Assembly: GCA_004554395.1 (NCBI GenBank)
Contig: SFMP01000083.1
Coordinates: forward strand, 1-54,051
Direction of reading: 5' to 3'
DNA: 54,051 nucleotides
DNA from: Myxococcales bacterium
GTDB taxonomy: Bacteria > Myxococcota_A > Bradymonadia > UBA4248
The notes under the pieces: model-generated
Database searches by the model: none
What the model was told of the DNA's origin: nothing
The model's input: the letters and a program-made list of their open reading frames with translations, nothing else
Made by a program: the position numbers and the translations under genes
Part shown: positions 51,834 through 54,051 of the stretch, one piece after another
Numbering within the stretch: the stretch's first letter is position 1
Layout of the letters: every line of letters starts with the position of its first letter

Positions 51834-54051
51834 TTACATATCGGCCCAATTATTGCCGACTTTGAGGTCGATTTTGAGCGGAATGCCGATATCGCAGGCG
51901 TTTGTCATGGCGTCGATCAAGATGGCCTTTGTTTGTTCTAGCTCATCGATGGGGGTTTCGAGCAATAGTTCGTCGTGGATTTGAAGGATAATGCGAGCTT
52001 TAGAGTTGTTTTGAGCGAGCAGGGACTGTAGCCGTAGCATGGCGCATTTGACGATATCGGAAGCGCTGCCTTGGATTGGCGAATTGGCGGCGATTCGGTC
52101 GCCTGCGGCTTGGATCATTTTATTGGGGCTCAAGAATTCATCGATGATGCGTCGATGTCCGAGTACCGTATGGATGACGCCCGTTTGGCGAGCTTTTATG
52201 CCGTTATCGTCGAGCCACTGGGCGAGGACGGGGAATCGTTGGTTAAACTTTTCTAGGAATTGTTTTGCCTCTTGTTTCGAAATGTGGACTTCGCGCGAGA
52301 GTTTTTGTGACCCCATGCCATAGACGATGCCAAAATTGATCGATTTTGCGATTTGTCGTTCGGCTTTGGTGACATCGTCGATCTTTTTATCGAAGAGCTC
52401 GGAAGCGGTGAGCGCGTGGATATCGAGGTCGTTTTGATAGGCATTGACGAGGACGGGATCTCGAGAGAGCGAGGCGAGGACGCGCAATTCGATTTGGCTA
52501 TAGTCGGCGCTGACGAAGCAATAGCCTTTTGCGGGCACAAAAGCGCGTTTGATTTGGCGGCCGAGATCGGACCGCGCCGGGATGTTTTGTAGATTGGGAT
52601 CGGAGCTCGACAGGCGCGTCGTCGCCGTCACGCATTCGTTGAAATGGCAATGAATTCGCGACGACGCGCGATCGGCACAGTCGATGAGGGATTCTGTGTA
52701 CGAAGATCGCAGCTTCGAAATGGTGCGGTATTGCAAGATAATCGAGGCAATCGGATGATCGAGTGATTCGAGGGTATCTTGATCGGTCGACAATCCGTGA
52801 GTTTTGTTCTTTTTCGTTGCCGGCTCGAGTTTGAGCGTTTCGAACAAGAAATGACCGAGCGATTTTGGACTGTTGATATTGAACGGTTCATCGCTAAATT
52901 TATGCGCTTCTTCATCGAGTTTTCTCAATTTCTCGTCAAAATCCGTCGCCATCTCTCTAAGATAATTCGTCTCAACTTCAATTCCGTAGAATTCCATTCG
53001 AGCGAGTGTTTCTGCGATGGGGATATCGATTTGTGAGAAGATTTGGGAGAGGTTGGCGCGTTCGAGTGCGGATTTGAGGGGTTGAACGCATTGCCGCATG
53101 GCGCTTGCCCAAGTGAGTGCCGCATCGGCGCACGATTGCATGGGCATTTCTCGAGGCGTTTTTTGTTTTTTTCCCGTACCGAGCCATTGATCGGGGAGTA
53201 TGGGGAGATCGCGCGCGATGAATTCGGCGACACACGACTGTAACGAAAGTCGGCTTCGCGATGGATGCAAGATATAGGCGGCGATTTGGATGTCGAAGAA
53301 CTGTGCGATGTTTGGAGAATAGCCGCCTGCCCATAGCCATTGCAAAATCGGTTTGACGTCGTAGACGGCGAAGGTGATGTCGCTACGCGATAGGAATTGG
53401 GCGATGGCATGTCGGCATCGGTTGCCATCGTTCGAAATGACGTCGAATAGGGTCTTTTGAACGGTGTTCCATGTGCAATAGAAATCGCGTGCGCCGTCGC
53501 CCGTGGCAAAAGCGCAACCTATCATGCCGGGAGCTTGTGGGGCGGTGTGCTCGAAGATGGGGACGACGGCGATGGTCGTTTTGTCGTCGGCCATGGCGGC
53601 GAAGCGGGCGTCGAGATCGGCGATAGAATCGACGATCGGAGCCGAAACGAGATCGAACGGCGAGCAAGCCCGCTTCGCCGCCTGGAGAATGCCGAGGATT
53701 TCGGGATCGGGCGTCGTCGCCGGAGGGGCTTGTTTTTTGGGGCTCTTTTGCGGCGTGCTGGGGACTGCGTCATTTGAGCCGAGAATCGCGTTTGAAACGG
53801 TATTGGTGCAGTTTGGATTGGAAACGGCGTTTGCAACGGCATTGGTGCAGTTTAGGTTGGAAACGGCGTTGTTTGTGTTGGAAACGGCGTTTGAAACGGT
53901 ATTGGTGCAGTTTGGGTCGGAAACGGCGTTTGCAACGGTATTGGTGCAGTTTGGATTGGAAACGGCGTTTGCAACGGCATTTGCGCAGTTTGGATTGGAA
54001 ACGGCGTTTGCAACGGCATTTGCGCAGTTTGGATTGGAAACGGCGTTTGCA
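51834..54051 (-). CDS. polA: DNA polymerase I, C-terminal part (gene runs off window)
   Basis: The frame stays open from the stop at 51834 to the window end, so the N-terminal 5' nuclease, if present, lies outside. In order: the 13-residue repeat region (53782-54051), a Pro/Lys linker, an exonuclease-fold region (about 53680-53000), and the polymerase domain. Motif A DYSQIELRVLASLSRD, motif B region RQIAKSINFGIVYGMG and motif C QIHDELLLE are intact, so DNA synthesis is expected. The exonuclease acids appear replaced: the DxE site reads VVPIFE, the second site VYDVKP and the third CADAAL. A start at 53594 would cut off the linker and repeats and is not favoured. Confidence 0.94.
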   Translation of the reverse strand, partial: ANAVSNPNCANAVANAVSNPNCANAVANAVSNPNCTNTVANAVSDPNCTNTVSNAVSNTNNAVSNLNCTNAVANAVSNPNCTNTVSNAILGSNDAVPSTPQKSPKKQAPPATTPDPEILGILQAAKRACSPFDLVSAPIVDSIADLDARFAAMADDKTTIAVVPIFEHTAPQAPGMIGCAFATGDGARDFYCTWNTVQKTLFDVISNDGNRCRHAIAQFLSRSDITFAVYDVKPILQWLWAGGYSPNIAQFFDIQIAAYILHPSRSRLSLQSCVAEFIARDLPILPDQWLGTGKKQKTPREMPMQSCADAALTWASAMRQCVQPLKSALERANLSQIFSQIDIPIAETLARMEFYGIEVETNYLREMATDFDEKLRKLDEEAHKFSDEPFNINSPKSLGHFLFETLKLEPATKKNKTHGLSTDQDTLESLDHPIASIILQYRTISKLRSSYTESLIDCADRASSRIHCHFNECVTATTRLSSSDPNLQNIPARSDLGRQIKRAFVPAKGYCFVSADYSQIELRVLASLSRDPVLVNAYQNDLDIHALTASELFDKKIDDVTKAERQIAKSINFGIVYGMGSQKLSREVHISKQEAKQFLEKFNQRFPVLAQWLDDNGIKARQTGVIHTVLGHRRIIDEFLSPNKMIQAAGDRIAANSPIQGSASDIVKCAMLRLQSLLAQNNSKARIILQIHDELLLETPIDELEQTKAILIDAMTNACDIGIPLKIDLKVGNNWADM
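53782..54051 (-). repeat. 39-bp tandem repeat in polA (NPNC-type, 13 residues)
   Basis: About seven copies of a 39-bp unit encode SNPNCANAVANAV and variants (SNPNCTNTVANAV, SDPNCTNTVSNAV, SNLNCTNAVANAV); one copy is shortened to seven residues. The frame is kept throughout. The array continues past the window edge. All units but the shortened one keep a Cys at position 5. Confidence 0.92.

Overview
The window is a gene-dense bacterial chromosome segment of moderate G+C. It carries a conserved translation/secretion core plus accessory genes typical of the deltaproteobacterial/Myxococcota grade: three Hanks-type Ser/Thr kinases (one with a PEGA-like tail, one fused to an ATPase and TPRs), a two-FHA protein, a sigma54-type activator, an AsmA-like/GT51 fusion, DUF507 and a GspE/PilB ATPase. 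I did not recognise the species; Myxococcota-like is an inference from gene content only.

Layout. 1-4232: an array of 42-bp hairpin repeats, two tiny genes and two exported proteins of unknown role, convergently transcribed. 4409-9866: a stable-RNA and ribosomal operon block, tRNA-Thr(UGU)-Tyr-Gly-Thr(GGU)-tuf-tRNA-Trp-secE-nusG-rplK-rplA-rplJ-rplL. The tRNA order and anticodons match the E. coli thrU-tyrU-glyT-thrT-tufB cluster. rplL ends in a strong terminator and rpoBC does not follow. 9885-14306: dut (minus), rsmI, DUF507 and a membrane Ser/Thr kinase. 14508-28422, all minus strand: an outer-membrane-like protein, a lipoprotein, an ABC-F ATPase, a sigma54-type activator, a GlmU-like nucleotidyltransferase with queD and queE, a BtpA-family protein, the AsmA-like/GT51 glycosyltransferase, a small helical protein and a PilB/GspE ATPase. 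29007-42083, plus strand: maf, a TatT-like lipoprotein with a solute-binding protein, two kinases, and two paralogous membrane-anchored proteins of unknown function. 42095-46984, minus: rpsP-khpA-rimM-trmD-rplS, then a two-FHA protein and lepB. 47237-54051: an L,D-transpeptidase between two inverted hairpin arrays, a broken Rpn/PD-(D/E)XK transposase relative, a nucleoside phosphorylase-like gene, and the C-terminal part of DNA polymerase I running off the window.

Most unusual signals. (1) A dispersed intergenic hairpin family (14 copies in four clusters) keeps the frame GTAT...ATA while both its outer and inner arms change together so that pairing is kept; two clusters lie in inverted orientation either side of the L,D-transpeptidase gene, beside an Rpn-like remnant. 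(2) DNA polymerase I carries a 39-bp/13-residue NPNC-type tandem repeat before an exonuclease domain that appears to lack its catalytic acids; several other proteins here also carry in-frame minisatellites in linkers. (3) A sigma54-type activator has a receiver-like domain with a four-cysteine insertion. (4) A tandem pair of paralogous anchored proteins lies just downstream of two kinases. All functional statements come from reading motifs and context; no database search was run.
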